DNA from: Pseudomonas triticifolii
GTDB lineage: Bacteria; Pseudomonadota; Gammaproteobacteria; Pseudomonadales; Pseudomonadaceae
Reading direction: 5' to 3'
Length of the DNA stretch: 64,000 bases
Assembly: GCF_014358015.1 (NCBI RefSeq)
Contig: NZ_JACONV010000003.1
Location: forward strand, 62,001 to 126,000
Shown here: positions 9,254 to 17,242 of the stretch, piece after piece
Numbering within the stretch: position 1 is the stretch's first letter
How the letters are laid out: each line of letters begins with the position of its first letter
Position numbers and translations under genes: made by a program
The notes under the pieces: generated by a model
Seen by the model: only the letters and a program-made list of their open reading frames with translations
Database searches by the model: none
What the model was told of the DNA's origin: nothing

Positions 9254-10552
9254 ATGGACATTCAATCGCTCTGGCTAAGAACACAGGAACTCTGGGGCAT
9301 GCTCGATCAGCATCCCTGGGTACGTACCGGCCTGGCGCTGATCCTGCTGCTCACTGCCGCGCTGGTCCTTGGCCGCGTGGCGCGTTTTCTGATTCTCTAC
9401 ACCATGAAGATGCTTGGCCGTCAGCCTGCCCTGCACTGGCTCAATGACTTTCGCCATAACAAGGTCTTTCATCGACTGGCGCAGATCGTGCCGTCGGTGG
9501 TCATCCAGTTCGGCCTGAACCTGGTCCCCGGCCTGAGCGCGACCGGCAAGGGTGTGATCGCCAACATCGCCCTGGCGTTCACGATCCTGTTCATGACCCT
9601 GAGCATCGGCACACTGCTCAACGCCCTGCTCGACATCTATGCCCGCACCGAACACGCTCGCACCCGCTCGATCAAGGGCTATGTGCAACTGGCAAAGATG
9701 ATCCTCTACATCTTTGCCGCAATCATCATCGTTGCCACCCTGATCGACCGCTCGCCACTGTTGCTGCTGTCGGGTCTGGGCGCGATGTCAGCGGTCATTC
9801 TGTTGGTCTACAAAGACACGCTGCTGTCTTTTGTGGCCAGCGTGCAACTGACCAGCAACGACATGCTGCGCGTCGGCGACTGGATCGAAATGCCACAGGT
9901 CGGAGCCGATGGCGATGTGGTCGACATTACCCTGCACACCGTCAAGGTGCAGAACTTCGACAAGACCATCGTCTCCATCCCGACCTGGCGCTTGATGTCC
10001 GAGTCTTTCCGCAACTGGCGCGGCATGCAGCAATCCGGCGGGCGACGCATCAAACGCAGCTTGTTCATCGACGCCAGCGCTGTGCGTTTCGTGCGTGACG
10101 ACGAAGAGCAGCGCCTGATGCAGGTCCATCTGCTGACCGACTACATCGGCCGCAAACAGGCCGAACTACTCGCCTGGAACCAGGCCCAGGGCAACGTCGC
10201 CGAACTCGCCTCCAATCGCCGTCGCATGACCAACATCGGCACCTTCCGCGCCTATGCCCTCGCCTACCTGAAAAGCCACGTCGGGATCAATCCCGACATG
10301 ACCTGCATGGTCAGGCAGCTGGAAGCCACCTCGCTGGGAATCCCGCTGGAAATCTACTGCTTCACCCGCACCACGGTGTGGGTGGATTACGAACGGATTC
10401 AGGGCGATATCTTTGATTATCTGATTGCGGTGATGCCAGAGTTCGGGTTGAGCCTTTATCAGCAGCCCAGTGGCGCAGACATGCGCGTGGCGTTGAGCGG
10501 GGTAAATAACGGAATAGTGGCAGACTCCGCGCAAGACGGAACATCGCGCTGA
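9254..10552 (+). CDS. Mechanosensitive channel, YbdG type
   Basis: 432 residues, close to the 415 of E. coli YbdG. About five membrane helices (~25-45, 75-95, 105-125, 145-165, 170-190) precede the MscS pore and beta domain, with LLSFVASVQLTSNDMLRVGDWIEMP and GDVVDITLHTVKVQNFDKTIVSIPTW. A cytoplasmic domain follows. The protein would gate on membrane tension during osmotic downshift in the inner membrane. It precedes two genes on the same strand after 55 nt, but a shared transcript is uncertain. Confidence 0.9.
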   Translation: MDIQSLWLRTQELWGMLDQHPWVRTGLALILLLTAALVLGRVARFLILYTMKMLGRQPALHWLNDFRHNKVFHRLAQIVPSVVIQFGLNLVPGLSATGKGVIANIALAFTILFMTLSIGTLLNALLDIYARTEHARTRSIKGYVQLAKMILYIFAAIIIVATLIDRSPLLLLSGLGAMSAVILLVYKDTLLSFVASVQLTSNDMLRVGDWIEMPQVGADGDVVDITLHTVKVQNFDKTIVSIPTWRLMSESFRNWRGMQQSGGRRIKRSLFIDASAVRFVRDDEEQRLMQVHLLTDYIGRKQAELLAWNQAQGNVAELASNRRRMTNIGTFRAYALAYLKSHVGINPDMTCMVRQLEATSLGIPLEIYCFTRTTVWVDYERIQGDIFDYLIAVMPEFGLSLYQQPSGADMRVALSGVNNGIVADSAQDGTSR

Positions 10553-10607
10553 CCGCGTATTCATCGACCCACTGGCCAACGAAAGCACCGACTGTTGCAA
10601 GGGATCA

Positions 10608-11363
10608 ATGGTGGAAAACTTCATCAGACGACATAAAAAGACAGCCGCATCGCTTGCAGCGGCGATAGCGTTAATCGCTGCTTTTTTGAGCGACCTGGGT
10701 GGCGCATGGGATCACATTAAAAACATGATCGACAAGCCAGAACCCCTGTCGATCATTCAAGCCCGCTTGACGCCGATCTTCCGCCACCCTGAAATGCGCC
10801 ATGGCAGAGAGCAAGCCTCTCTGAGCCTGCAGATCAGAAATTATGGGCAAACTGAAATCACACTGACGTCCTCGGTCTTATCAGTGACTGACGGATCGGG
10901 GATATCGGTTGAAGGAGGCTTGAGCAAAGGTGGATGCACGCTTGGCCCGAACCCCAACGAAAACACCCCCCTTACGATCGCCCCAGGTCAAACCGAATGG
11001 ATAACCGTTGGCAGGCATGTAAATCTGCTGGGGGTTTCCAACTATTTGACGGAAGAAAAGCTGTCGCAGATCGATGTCCACTCGCCGAACGGAGAACCGT
11101 TCACGATTGTGGATTCGCGTTACGTCGACGACATCAATCGTTTTTTTGCCAACACCTATGGACCTGATGCAAAGATCAAAGTAGTGATCCGCTCAATCCC
11201 GTCAGAAGAGCACGTCTTCTTCTTCAATGTTGCGCAAGGAAAAGACATGTACTCAAAGGACGGAAGCCTTCATCACGACTGGTTCATTGCAAACTGGAAA
11301 GAGTGGAAAAATCGAAAAACATTCGCCGGGTATGTGTGCAAGCAACCCATGCCTACCCTGTAA
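10608..11363 (+). CDS. Unknown protein with one N-terminal membrane anchor
   Basis: 251 residues. RRHKK at the N-terminus precedes one hydrophobic segment (~15-33, AASLAAAIALIAAFLSDLGG), predicting an inside-N, single-pass anchor with the rest periplasmic. The soluble part looks beta-rich around SLSLQIRNYGQTEITLTSSVLSV, like an Ig-type fold. No enzyme motif was seen. AAGGGAT precedes the ATG. The stop is 38 nt before kptA on the same strand. Not recognised as any named family. Confidence 0.7.
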   Translation: MVENFIRRHKKTAASLAAAIALIAAFLSDLGGAWDHIKNMIDKPEPLSIIQARLTPIFRHPEMRHGREQASLSLQIRNYGQTEITLTSSVLSVTDGSGISVEGGLSKGGCTLGPNPNENTPLTIAPGQTEWITVGRHVNLLGVSNYLTEEKLSQIDVHSPNGEPFTIVDSRYVDDINRFFANTYGPDAKIKVVIRSIPSEEHVFFFNVAQGKDMYSKDGSLHHDWFIANWKEWKNRKTFAGYVCKQPMPTL

Positions 11364-11401
11364 CCCGGCACTGACTCCAACCGTTTGAAAGGTGTATCGC
11401 C

Positions 11402-11953
11402 TTGAACAAGAAACAACGAGACGAAATCAGCAAGCTACTCAGTTATGTCTTGCGCCATGCCCCAGAATCCATGGACCTCGTTCTTGATCGAGATGGCTGG
11501 ACCGACGTCGATCTGTTGATCCAGAACGCGAACAAACAGGGCCATACGCTTGACCGTCAGATGCTGGGCGAGGTGGTCGAGACAAACGACAAGAAGCGTT
11601 TTACGCTCTCGCTCGACGGCCAACGCATTCGCGCAGCCCAAGGCCATAGCACCGGGCAGGTCGAGGTTCAGCATGTCGAAAAGACGCCGCCCGACCTCCT
11701 CTATCACGGCACGGCTGAACGCTTCATGGTCTGCATCGAGGCACAGGGGCTCATCGCCGGAAGCCGGCATCATGTGCATCTGACCGACAATCCCGAAACG
11801 GCAAGGAGCGTTGGCAAACGATACGGACAGCCAGTGTTGCTCGCTGTGGATGTACCCGGAATGCGGCAAGCAGGCGTTCGGTTCTTTCAGGCCGACAACG
11901 GCGTATGGCTGGTGCAATCGGTGCCGGCGATTTACCTGACCAGGCTGACCTGA
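11402..11953 (+). CDS. kptA: RNA 2'-phosphotransferase KptA/Tpt1
   Basis: 183 residues beginning with TTG, a normal length for bacterial Tpt1. The enzyme moves an internal RNA 2'-phosphate to NAD+, giving ADP-ribose 1'',2''-cyclic phosphate. Visible family motifs are LSYVLRHAPESM (first catalytic Arg-His), RIRAAQGHS, LYHGT, HVHLTDN and the C-terminal NGVWLVQSVPA. Tpt1 completes tRNA splicing in eukaryotes. In bacteria without such splicing its substrate is unclear and RNA repair or detoxification has been proposed. It may share a transcript with the preceding unknown gene. Confidence 0.93.
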   Translation: MNKKQRDEISKLLSYVLRHAPESMDLVLDRDGWTDVDLLIQNANKQGHTLDRQMLGEVVETNDKKRFTLSLDGQRIRAAQGHSTGQVEVQHVEKTPPDLLYHGTAERFMVCIEAQGLIAGSRHHVHLTDNPETARSVGKRYGQPVLLAVDVPGMRQAGVRFFQADNGVWLVQSVPAIYLTRLT

Positions 11954-11978
11954 GCCGAATGCCCCCTCGCCTGCGCCA

Positions 11979-12074
11979 TCACCCCCTCACGACCTCCGCC
12001 GCCTGATCGACCTCCGCCGACAGGGGCTCAGTCGCCTGCTGATTCGTGATGCCAAACGATGTGACGTGATGCAT
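11979..12074 (-). pseudogene. Short ORF resembling the 5'-nucleotidase C-terminus
   Basis: A 31-codon frame starts at an ATG that overlaps the TAA stop of the DUF1493 gene (TAATG). Its product contains FGITNQQATEPLSAEV. The end of the 5'-nucleotidase at 16.1 kb reads FGVTNQQAIESLVHEVGV, and the two DNA copies share the 13-mer AATCAGCAGGCGA. Both lie on the minus strand. It is probably a diverged relic of the 3' end of that gene family, but a chance or genuinely small coupled gene cannot be excluded. Confidence 0.45.
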
Positions 12075-12499
12075 TACCTCGTCCGGATCTTGAACCCCTC
12101 GACAGGTATGTCCTCCGTACGACTGTAGACAGGCGCAGAGCTGAACCTCATCGCTTCAAGCAGTTGGCAATCCCACGCTTTCATCCTCGCAGCCTCACAC
12201 AACATCCCTAACGTCATGGGTGTGCCGGCGCGCCTTTCTCTGGGACGAAAAAACACAAATACATCCGTGCCTTCCGGTTTGAAATAGCGGTAATGGTCGT
12301 AGTCGCCTGGAGCCACATTGAAATGCTCAAAGAAATCCGCCATCAGATCGTTGGCATCCTCGCCATCAAGACCTAGGTCATCGCTCAATTGCGTGGCAAG
12401 ATTTAGCGTTTCGAAAGCGTTACGGCCAAAACCTGCGAAGAAGAATATTTTCTCGACCAGGTAATTCAGCACTGTTCGATCCAACCTACCTTCGCCCAT
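12074..12499 (-). CDS. DUF1493-family, acyl-carrier-like protein
   Basis: 141 residues from the ATG at 12499; a TTG two codons earlier is an alternative, and neither has a strong Shine-Dalgarno. The segment LSDDLGLDGEDANDLMADFFEHFNVAPGDYDHYRYFKPEG matches the DUF1493 pattern, a carrier-protein-like four-helix fold. The Ser that would carry phosphopantetheine is not visible at the usual D-S-L position (GLDGEDA). Members are common in enterobacteria and pseudomonads and have no settled function. It sits at the edge of the accessory segment. Confidence 0.75.
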   Translation of the reverse strand: MGEGRLDRTVLNYLVEKIFFFAGFGRNAFETLNLATQLSDDLGLDGEDANDLMADFFEHFNVAPGDYDHYRYFKPEGTDVFVFFRPRERRAGTPMTLGMLCEAARMKAWDCQLLEAMRFSSAPVYSRTEDIPVEGFKIRTR

Positions 12500-12891
12500 G
12501 TTCAAAAAATCCGGTCTTGTTCATCGACCAACCAACAGCACATCATCTGCAGAGAGCCCACATTCACCTTCATAACAATACAACGCAGCCACTTCACACT
12601 GCCTATGCATAGGCAGCAAGCTTGCCTACCGTCAAGCTCACATCATTTTTCCCATTCAACATCGGCTCATCACAAGAGCAACGATCATTGCATCAGCATA
12701 CGCCAGCCCGTCTTGTTTCAGCCGCGATGAAATCTTCAAAACTCAAAAATCAGAAACTTCCTACTTAATTGCTTCGTAATTTCCAACTGCCGAACCGGTG
12801 GTGGAAAATAAGGAACCCAACGACATGCGATTCCAAACCTTGTACAGGTTCCGTTGCAGCTTCTGCTAGACTTGGGCAATAGATTGTTCAT
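12500..12891. other. AT-rich gene-free stretch with a perfect palindrome
   Basis: About 390 bases, visibly richer in A+T than the surroundings and without a plausible gene. It contains the perfect 18-bp palindrome CTGCCTATGCATAGGCAG (12599-12616) and, directly after it, GCAAGCTTGC. It lies beyond the end of the reductase relic and probably marks eroded foreign DNA. Confidence 0.55.
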
Positions 12892-13072
12892 CTATCTCAG
12901 GTAGTAGCCCAACTCCGGCACATCCACAAGCTTGTAGTCTTCGACAGGCGGGCGCAGCAGCTCGGGTCTTGCTTGCGGACTCGCCGGTGACGAGACGTCG
13001 AAGGCGCATACCAATCGCGGCGCGATCAGGGTGTTTCGCAAATACGGCGGCAACAATGTTGGCCAAGCTCAT
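12892..13072 (-). pseudogene. Relic of a carboxylic acid reductase (CAR)
   Basis: An ATG at 13072 with AAAGGA upstream opens LANIVAAVFAKHPDRAAIG, matching the beginning of the adenylation domain of Nocardia-type CAR (LAQIAATVMAGYADRPAAG). After ~28 codons the match stops. In a different frame, DNA close behind encodes RPPVEDYKLVDVPELGYY, nearly the CAR segment RPPVLDYKLVDVPELGYF that lies some 380 residues further on in the intact enzyme, then TAG at 12892. An internal deletion joined the two parts out of frame. The reductase and carrier domains are absent. It begins 49 nt after the MFS stop, so it was part of that operon. Family sequences are from memory. Confidence 0.85.
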
Positions 13073-13121
13073 GACAGAATCCTTTGTACTGACTGGCAAA
13101 TAAGGGAAAACGTTATGCGGG

Positions 13122-14588
13122 TTACTCGGGCAACTTCCGGGGGAGCCATAAGATAGCGAGCACGGCAACGATAAAGGTCAGGAGCCCCGCGATTCCTAAT
13201 GCGATATGCATACCGGCGAGAAAGGCTTCCTTGGCCTGCTGGATCGTCTCAAGACTGAGAGAAGCATGATCAAGCGACTCACTGAGAGTGCTCCCTACGC
13301 CTGGGCCATACATCCGAAACCAATAGGCGGCCACCGAACCCAGCACCGTGATCCCCAGTGCATTGCCGATCTCGTTACTGGTCTCGGCAATCGATGCAGC
13401 AGCGCCTGCACGCTCCGGCGGCACAGCCGATACCGCAATTTCAGCGACCAGGCTAAAAGACAGGCCGTAGCCAACGCCCGCAATGAGGGTGGAGGCAACA
13501 AAATAAACAGCACCATGAGTCGTGGATGTCAGCAATAACAAACCCATTCCGGCGGTGATCAGCAGGTGGGTAGCAACGAGCGCCCACTTACGTCCAACTC
13601 GCTCAACGATTTGGCCTGTCCAGACGCAAGTTGCGGTCAGCACCAAGGCACCGGGAATAGTCAACAGTGCAGTGCTAAAGACGTCAAAACCCAGAACCGA
13701 CTGCATGTACACGCCAGACAGGTAGGCCGCGGACGACCAGACAACCAGCGAAAGCAGCCCCGTCAAAATGGCAATAGTGAAGATTCGGTCTATGAAGAGT
13801 CTGACGTCCAAGAGGGGATGCTTAAGATTTCGCTGACGCTTAATAAACCAAAGCAATCCGAGAATACCTGCCGCGCCAATAGCCAATTGTTCTGTAGACA
13901 CTCCGTGCACAGCGCCTGTCTTGAGGGAATAGGTGAACAGCAGGATGCCGACAAACGAAAGTAGCAGGCTGAGTAAATCAATTTTACCCTCGGTAGGTGC
14001 ATGCACCTCCTTGAGCAACTGTGGCGCGAACACCAAGAAGAGCAACACGACTGGCACGTTGATCAGAAATACCGAACCCCATGCGTAGTGTTGCAGCAGT
14101 ATTCCACCGATCAAAGGCCCTACCGCGAAGCCTGCTGCAAACGTAGCAGCAAAGATGCCAATGGCTTGTGCTCGCTGTTTGGGATCAGGAAAGAGGTTCG
14201 ATACGATGGCCAACCCCGAAGGCAGAAGGGTCGCCCCTCCAAGGCCCATCAACGCACGGAATGCAATCAAGCTTGCTGGAGAATCCGACAGCGCGGCGCC
14301 CACGGAGGCTAAGCCGAAGACACTTGCCCCGACCATTACTAAGCGCAGCCGACCGAAACGATCACCAATGTTGCCGAACGCGACGAGCAAAGACCCAACC
14401 ACGAAACCGTAGATATCCAGGATCCAAAGTGCCTGATCGGCAGTAGGCGTGATCGCTGAGTTAATATGTGGCATCGCTAGATAAAGCACAGAACCATCCA
14501 TGGCGACTAGTGCTACCAGTCCAAGAACCATGAACAAGCCGATCCATGCCTGCCTGCCTGCAGGCTGGGTGAAGGTTGCTTCTTGCAT
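13122..14588 (-). CDS. Drug-type MFS exporter (DHA2, SmvA-like)
   Basis: 488 residues from the ATG at 14588, served by AGGA 8 nt upstream; another ATG three codons earlier has poor spacing. About fourteen membrane helices are visible. DHA2 features include LVALVAMDGSVLYLAMPHI in helix 1, WILDIYGFVVGSLLVAFGNIGDRFGRLRLVM and the motif-C-like stretch FAAGFAVGPLIGGILLQ. The family exports quaternary ammonium compounds, dyes or secondary metabolites. It lies between the PhzD/PhzE relic and the CAR relic, so it was probably the exporter of their product. The frame appears intact and may now be an orphan pump under the divergent TetR. Confidence 0.88.
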   Translation of the reverse strand: MQEATFTQPAGRQAWIGLFMVLGLVALVAMDGSVLYLAMPHINSAITPTADQALWILDIYGFVVGSLLVAFGNIGDRFGRLRLVMVGASVFGLASVGAALSDSPASLIAFRALMGLGGATLLPSGLAIVSNLFPDPKQRAQAIGIFAATFAAGFAVGPLIGGILLQHYAWGSVFLINVPVVLLFLVFAPQLLKEVHAPTEGKIDLLSLLLSFVGILLFTYSLKTGAVHGVSTEQLAIGAAGILGLLWFIKRQRNLKHPLLDVRLFIDRIFTIAILTGLLSLVVWSSAAYLSGVYMQSVLGFDVFSTALLTIPGALVLTATCVWTGQIVERVGRKWALVATHLLITAGMGLLLLTSTTHGAVYFVASTLIAGVGYGLSFSLVAEIAVSAVPPERAGAAASIAETSNEIGNALGITVLGSVAAYWFRMYGPGVGSTLSESLDHASLSLETIQQAKEAFLAGMHIALGIAGLLTFIVAVLAILWLPRKLPE

Positions 14589-14621
14589 ATAGAACATCCT
14601 GTTATTGATTGCTAAGTATTA

Positions 14622-14931
14622 GGAAATCAGCGCCTTGGCGGCGTCACCCAAGAGCTTTGCGCCGTGTAGCGAGAATGGATTCGGGATGGAATTGAAACGG
14701 CGTGAACTTCGCCGCTGACTGGATCACGACTAACGTAGGCCTTAATGCCTTGGGGCAATGTCACCGTGGAGGATGGACAGGCAGCAGAATAAGCATTGTA
14801 GAAACCCACCAGCACGGCTTCGCCAAACAGATCAATCTCCCGCTGAGCACCATGGCCCAGTTTGCCCTGTTAACCGGAAGGTCGGCGGATTTGGGCATAG
14901 GGTAAGCGGGGATGGAAGGGATGCCTGTCAT
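14622..14931 (-). pseudogene. Deletion-fused relic of phzD-like and phzE-like genes
   Basis: The ATG at 14931 has an excellent AAGGAGAG site. The first ~27 codons (MTGIPSIPAYPMPKSADLP, then VNRANW) match the start of PhzD-type isochorismatases. The frame then degenerates and stops. In a second frame DNA encodes QREIDLFGEAVLVGFYNAY and SRDPVSGEVHAV. Further frame changes give FQFHPESIL and HGAKLLGDAAKALIS-stop (stop near 14622). These match the C-terminal glutamine-amidotransferase part of PhzE, including its FHPES motif. A deletion thus removed most of phzD and phzE, and small indels followed. PhzE makes ADIC from chorismate and PhzD hydrolyses it to DHHA. Confidence 0.85.
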
Positions 14932-15293
14932 TAAATCTCTCCTTGATTAGCAACAGACGATGTCCGGTACCGCCCGGACTAAAGAGCGGCTAGAAGCCGC
15001 AAAAAAATAATGTCACCCAGAGACATATTATGTCAACTGCCAGAATGCTATAAATGACATAATTACAAAAATTACATATCTTTATGACTGACAGGTCTAA
15101 AGGGTCGATGATTGCGACTCCAGAAGGGAGCAGTTCTCGGCCTTGGAGCAGGACAAAAACGATTCATCGCATGACAAATGTGTCTCGGTGTAAGAAGTTC
15201 CTATGCGCCCGAATCTAAGTCCCGTAACATCGGACCTGTTGGTACGCCGGCGTGCGATGGCAAGACAAGCCCGCACAGAACGTGAGAGGCAGA
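14932..15293. promoter_or_regulatory. Divergent control region with TGACATA half-sites
   Basis: This AT-rich region separates the decayed operon (minus) from tetR (plus). Between 15007 and 15063 are ATAATGTCA (15007-15015), the palindrome GACATATTATGTC (15022-15034) and TGACATAAT (15055-15063), which are repeats of one half-site in both orientations. This is what a TetR operator array would look like. Promoter hexamers were not assigned. Confidence 0.55.
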
Positions 15294-15926
15294 GTGAAAA
15301 TTACCGAAGAACTGGGACGTCGCGAGCGGAAAAAACTCATGCTCCGCGAGGCTTTGATTGAGGCCGCCTACAACCTTTTTGAGCAAAAAGGTTTTGATGA
15401 CACTCGGGTGGAAGACATAACCGACACCGTTGACGTCTCCTCCAGAACCTTCTTCCGCTATTTTGCTTCCAAGGAAGATATTGTTCTTGATTATCAAGAG
15501 GTTGAGCATGATGAGGTGATCAGCGCACTCAACTTGCGACCTCAAGGCGAACGGATACTGACAACGCTCAGGCGTGCTGTGGTGGAGGTTGTACACGGCT
15601 GTGAGATGGGATCCTACGGTCTGGACTCCAATCGGTTCCAGGTTCTAAAACATCTGATTCGCGGTCACCCTCTCGTGTGCGCCAGAAACCTGGAGCGCAC
15701 GCAGGATCGTAAGCGAGCGTTGATCGAAGTCCTTGCGACCAAGATGCGTGTGGATCCCAGGTTTGACAATCGGCCGAGCCTGGTGGCGAACACGTTAGAG
15801 TATGCCTACACGGCCGCGTACGAAATTTGGAAGGACATTCCTGATGGAAGCCGGATGTATTCGGCAGTGCTTGACGAGGTATTTGAGGCCATCGAATCTG
15901 GTCTGAATTACCCTTGTCCTGAGTAG
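15294..15926 (+). CDS. TetR-family repressor of the exporter locus
   Basis: 210 residues from the GTG at 15294, chosen because GAGAGG lies just upstream; the frame could open 14 codons earlier. The HTH lies at ~16-60 (ALIEAAYNLFEQKGFDDTRVEDITDTVDVSSRTFFRYFASKEDIV). The C-terminal ligand domain is helical and of the type seen in regulators of efflux or lipid genes. It is divergent from the MFS operon, with half-site repeats between them, so repression of exporter and self is the natural model. The frame is intact although its presumed target biosynthetic genes are broken. Confidence 0.88.
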   Translation: MKITEELGRRERKKLMLREALIEAAYNLFEQKGFDDTRVEDITDTVDVSSRTFFRYFASKEDIVLDYQEVEHDEVISALNLRPQGERILTTLRRAVVEVVHGCEMGSYGLDSNRFQVLKHLIRGHPLVCARNLERTQDRKRALIEVLATKMRVDPRFDNRPSLVANTLEYAYTAAYEIWKDIPDGSRMYSAVLDEVFEAIESGLNYPCPE

Positions 15927-16081
15927 CTACCCCACTCCGTAGTAGCACACCAGAGTCAGTTGTGAGGGGCTGGGGACTTCCTGTCGTGCGAACGAGGGCG
16001 ATTTACAATTGACAGCGTCGGCTGTCGGGTTTCGGCCCTCTGATCCCTACGCGATGTTCAACGGCATTCAATCCCCTGCCC

Positions 16082-17044
16082 CTACACACCCACCTCATGA
16101 ACAAGCGACTCGATCGCCTGCTGATTGGTCACACCGAACGGTATATGAACCGACGGTGCGACGGCGCTTGCAGACTTCAAGTGCCCGGACTGGTCGTCGA
16201 AAAAGATATGGGGTTTGAGCACAGCCAGGACCTTGGCTTTCTCGATGCCGCCGAGGAAGAACGCATCGTTGGCCATCACGCCCCAACTTTTCAGGGTGTT
16301 GAGCGCACGTTCATGGGACGGCGCATTGCGGGCCGTGACGATGGAGACACGAATCCGGTTCTGGTAATCCGGGTTGAGTTTCTTGTGCTGCTCTTCCACC
16401 GACTGAATCTTCGACATTCGCACCATGAATTCTTTCAGCGGCCCGGGGTGATGCGGCTGCATTACGTTTTTCACTTCATGGGCGTGAAATTCGTTCAGGC
16501 CCGAGGCCTGCATGACGGTTTCCGATTCATCACCGGCCAGCACGCCGTCGAAGTCGAATGCGATGCGCAGGGTCTTGTCGTCCTCATCGTCATCAAATTC
16601 GGAATCCAGCACCTGCCCCGCCGGATGCCCGGCCTTGATGGCGGACTCCACATCGGCTTTGTTACCCGACAGAAACAGCGCGATGTTCAGTGCCGGTATG
16701 TATTCGTAGGGGGATTTGCCCTGCATGAAGATTGCGCGGGTCATGGGCAGGCCGTAATGCTCAATGGTCTTCATCACGCGCAGACCGGTATCAGGGTCGT
16801 TTCTGGAAAGCAGAACCACTTCCACCAGCGGGTCATCGGGTTCGGCAAGGTCATTGAGGGACAGCAGACGTTTGATGAACGGGTACGCAATGCCCTTGGA
16901 AAGCGGGTTGTTGAGGTTCTGTTCCTGAAACGTGCGGTACTCCTCCTCGCCCTGCCGCTTGAACACTGCGTCCGATTCACGCAGATCAAAAACGGCGCTG
17001 GAAGCCACGCCAATCACCAGTCGGTTATCCAGTTCGTAAGGCAT
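16082..17044 (-). CDS. Cytosolic 5'-nucleotidase (PF06189 type)
   Basis: 320 residues. The family dephosphorylates nucleoside monophosphates in the cytoplasm. The HAD-type motif FDFDGVLAGDE places the nucleophile at D164 and acid/base at D166. SIVTARNAPSHERALNTLKSWG and the late FFDDQSGHL give the remaining phosphatase motifs. The N-terminal part (LVIGVASSAVFDL, EYRTFQEQN) is typical of cN-I-like bacterial members. The gene is intact. A diverged copy of its last codons appears at 12 kb. Confidence 0.88.
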   Translation of the reverse strand: MPYELDNRLVIGVASSAVFDLRESDAVFKRQGEEEYRTFQEQNLNNPLSKGIAYPFIKRLLSLNDLAEPDDPLVEVVLLSRNDPDTGLRVMKTIEHYGLPMTRAIFMQGKSPYEYIPALNIALFLSGNKADVESAIKAGHPAGQVLDSEFDDDEDDKTLRIAFDFDGVLAGDESETVMQASGLNEFHAHEVKNVMQPHHPGPLKEFMVRMSKIQSVEEQHKKLNPDYQNRIRVSIVTARNAPSHERALNTLKSWGVMANDAFFLGGIEKAKVLAVLKPHIFFDDQSGHLKSASAVAPSVHIPFGVTNQQAIESLVHEVGV

Positions 17045-17242
17045 TCAATGTCTCTCGGTCCGTCGGCCACATCGGGGGGATGAGCAAGTCTCGTGATGCA
17101 AGGTTCAACGAGAAGTGTAACGACAGTCTGAGGCCGAGGCATATCGCTGATTCAGACAAACCGGCCCAGCCATTCAACTGAACTACAGGCAGGCCCGCCA
17201 GTCAGGATAATCAATCGTCCTGTCTTGATCCGAGGCCCTGTC

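Noticed and set aside
12812..12839. Possible second hrp box (GGAACC, 15 nt, CCAAACC)
   Set aside because: The downstream element departs from CCACNNA at two positions, and no plus-strand gene follows within a reasonable distance.
12866..13072. The 68-codon frame from 13072 as an intact small gene
   Set aside because: Only the first ~28 codons resemble a known protein; the rest is an out-of-frame reading of DNA that encodes the CAR segment in another frame.
12000..16100. Genomic island inserted at a tRNA gene
   Set aside because: No tRNA, integrase or transposase was found in or beside the segment. Only the nucleotidase-tail similarity hints at the junction.
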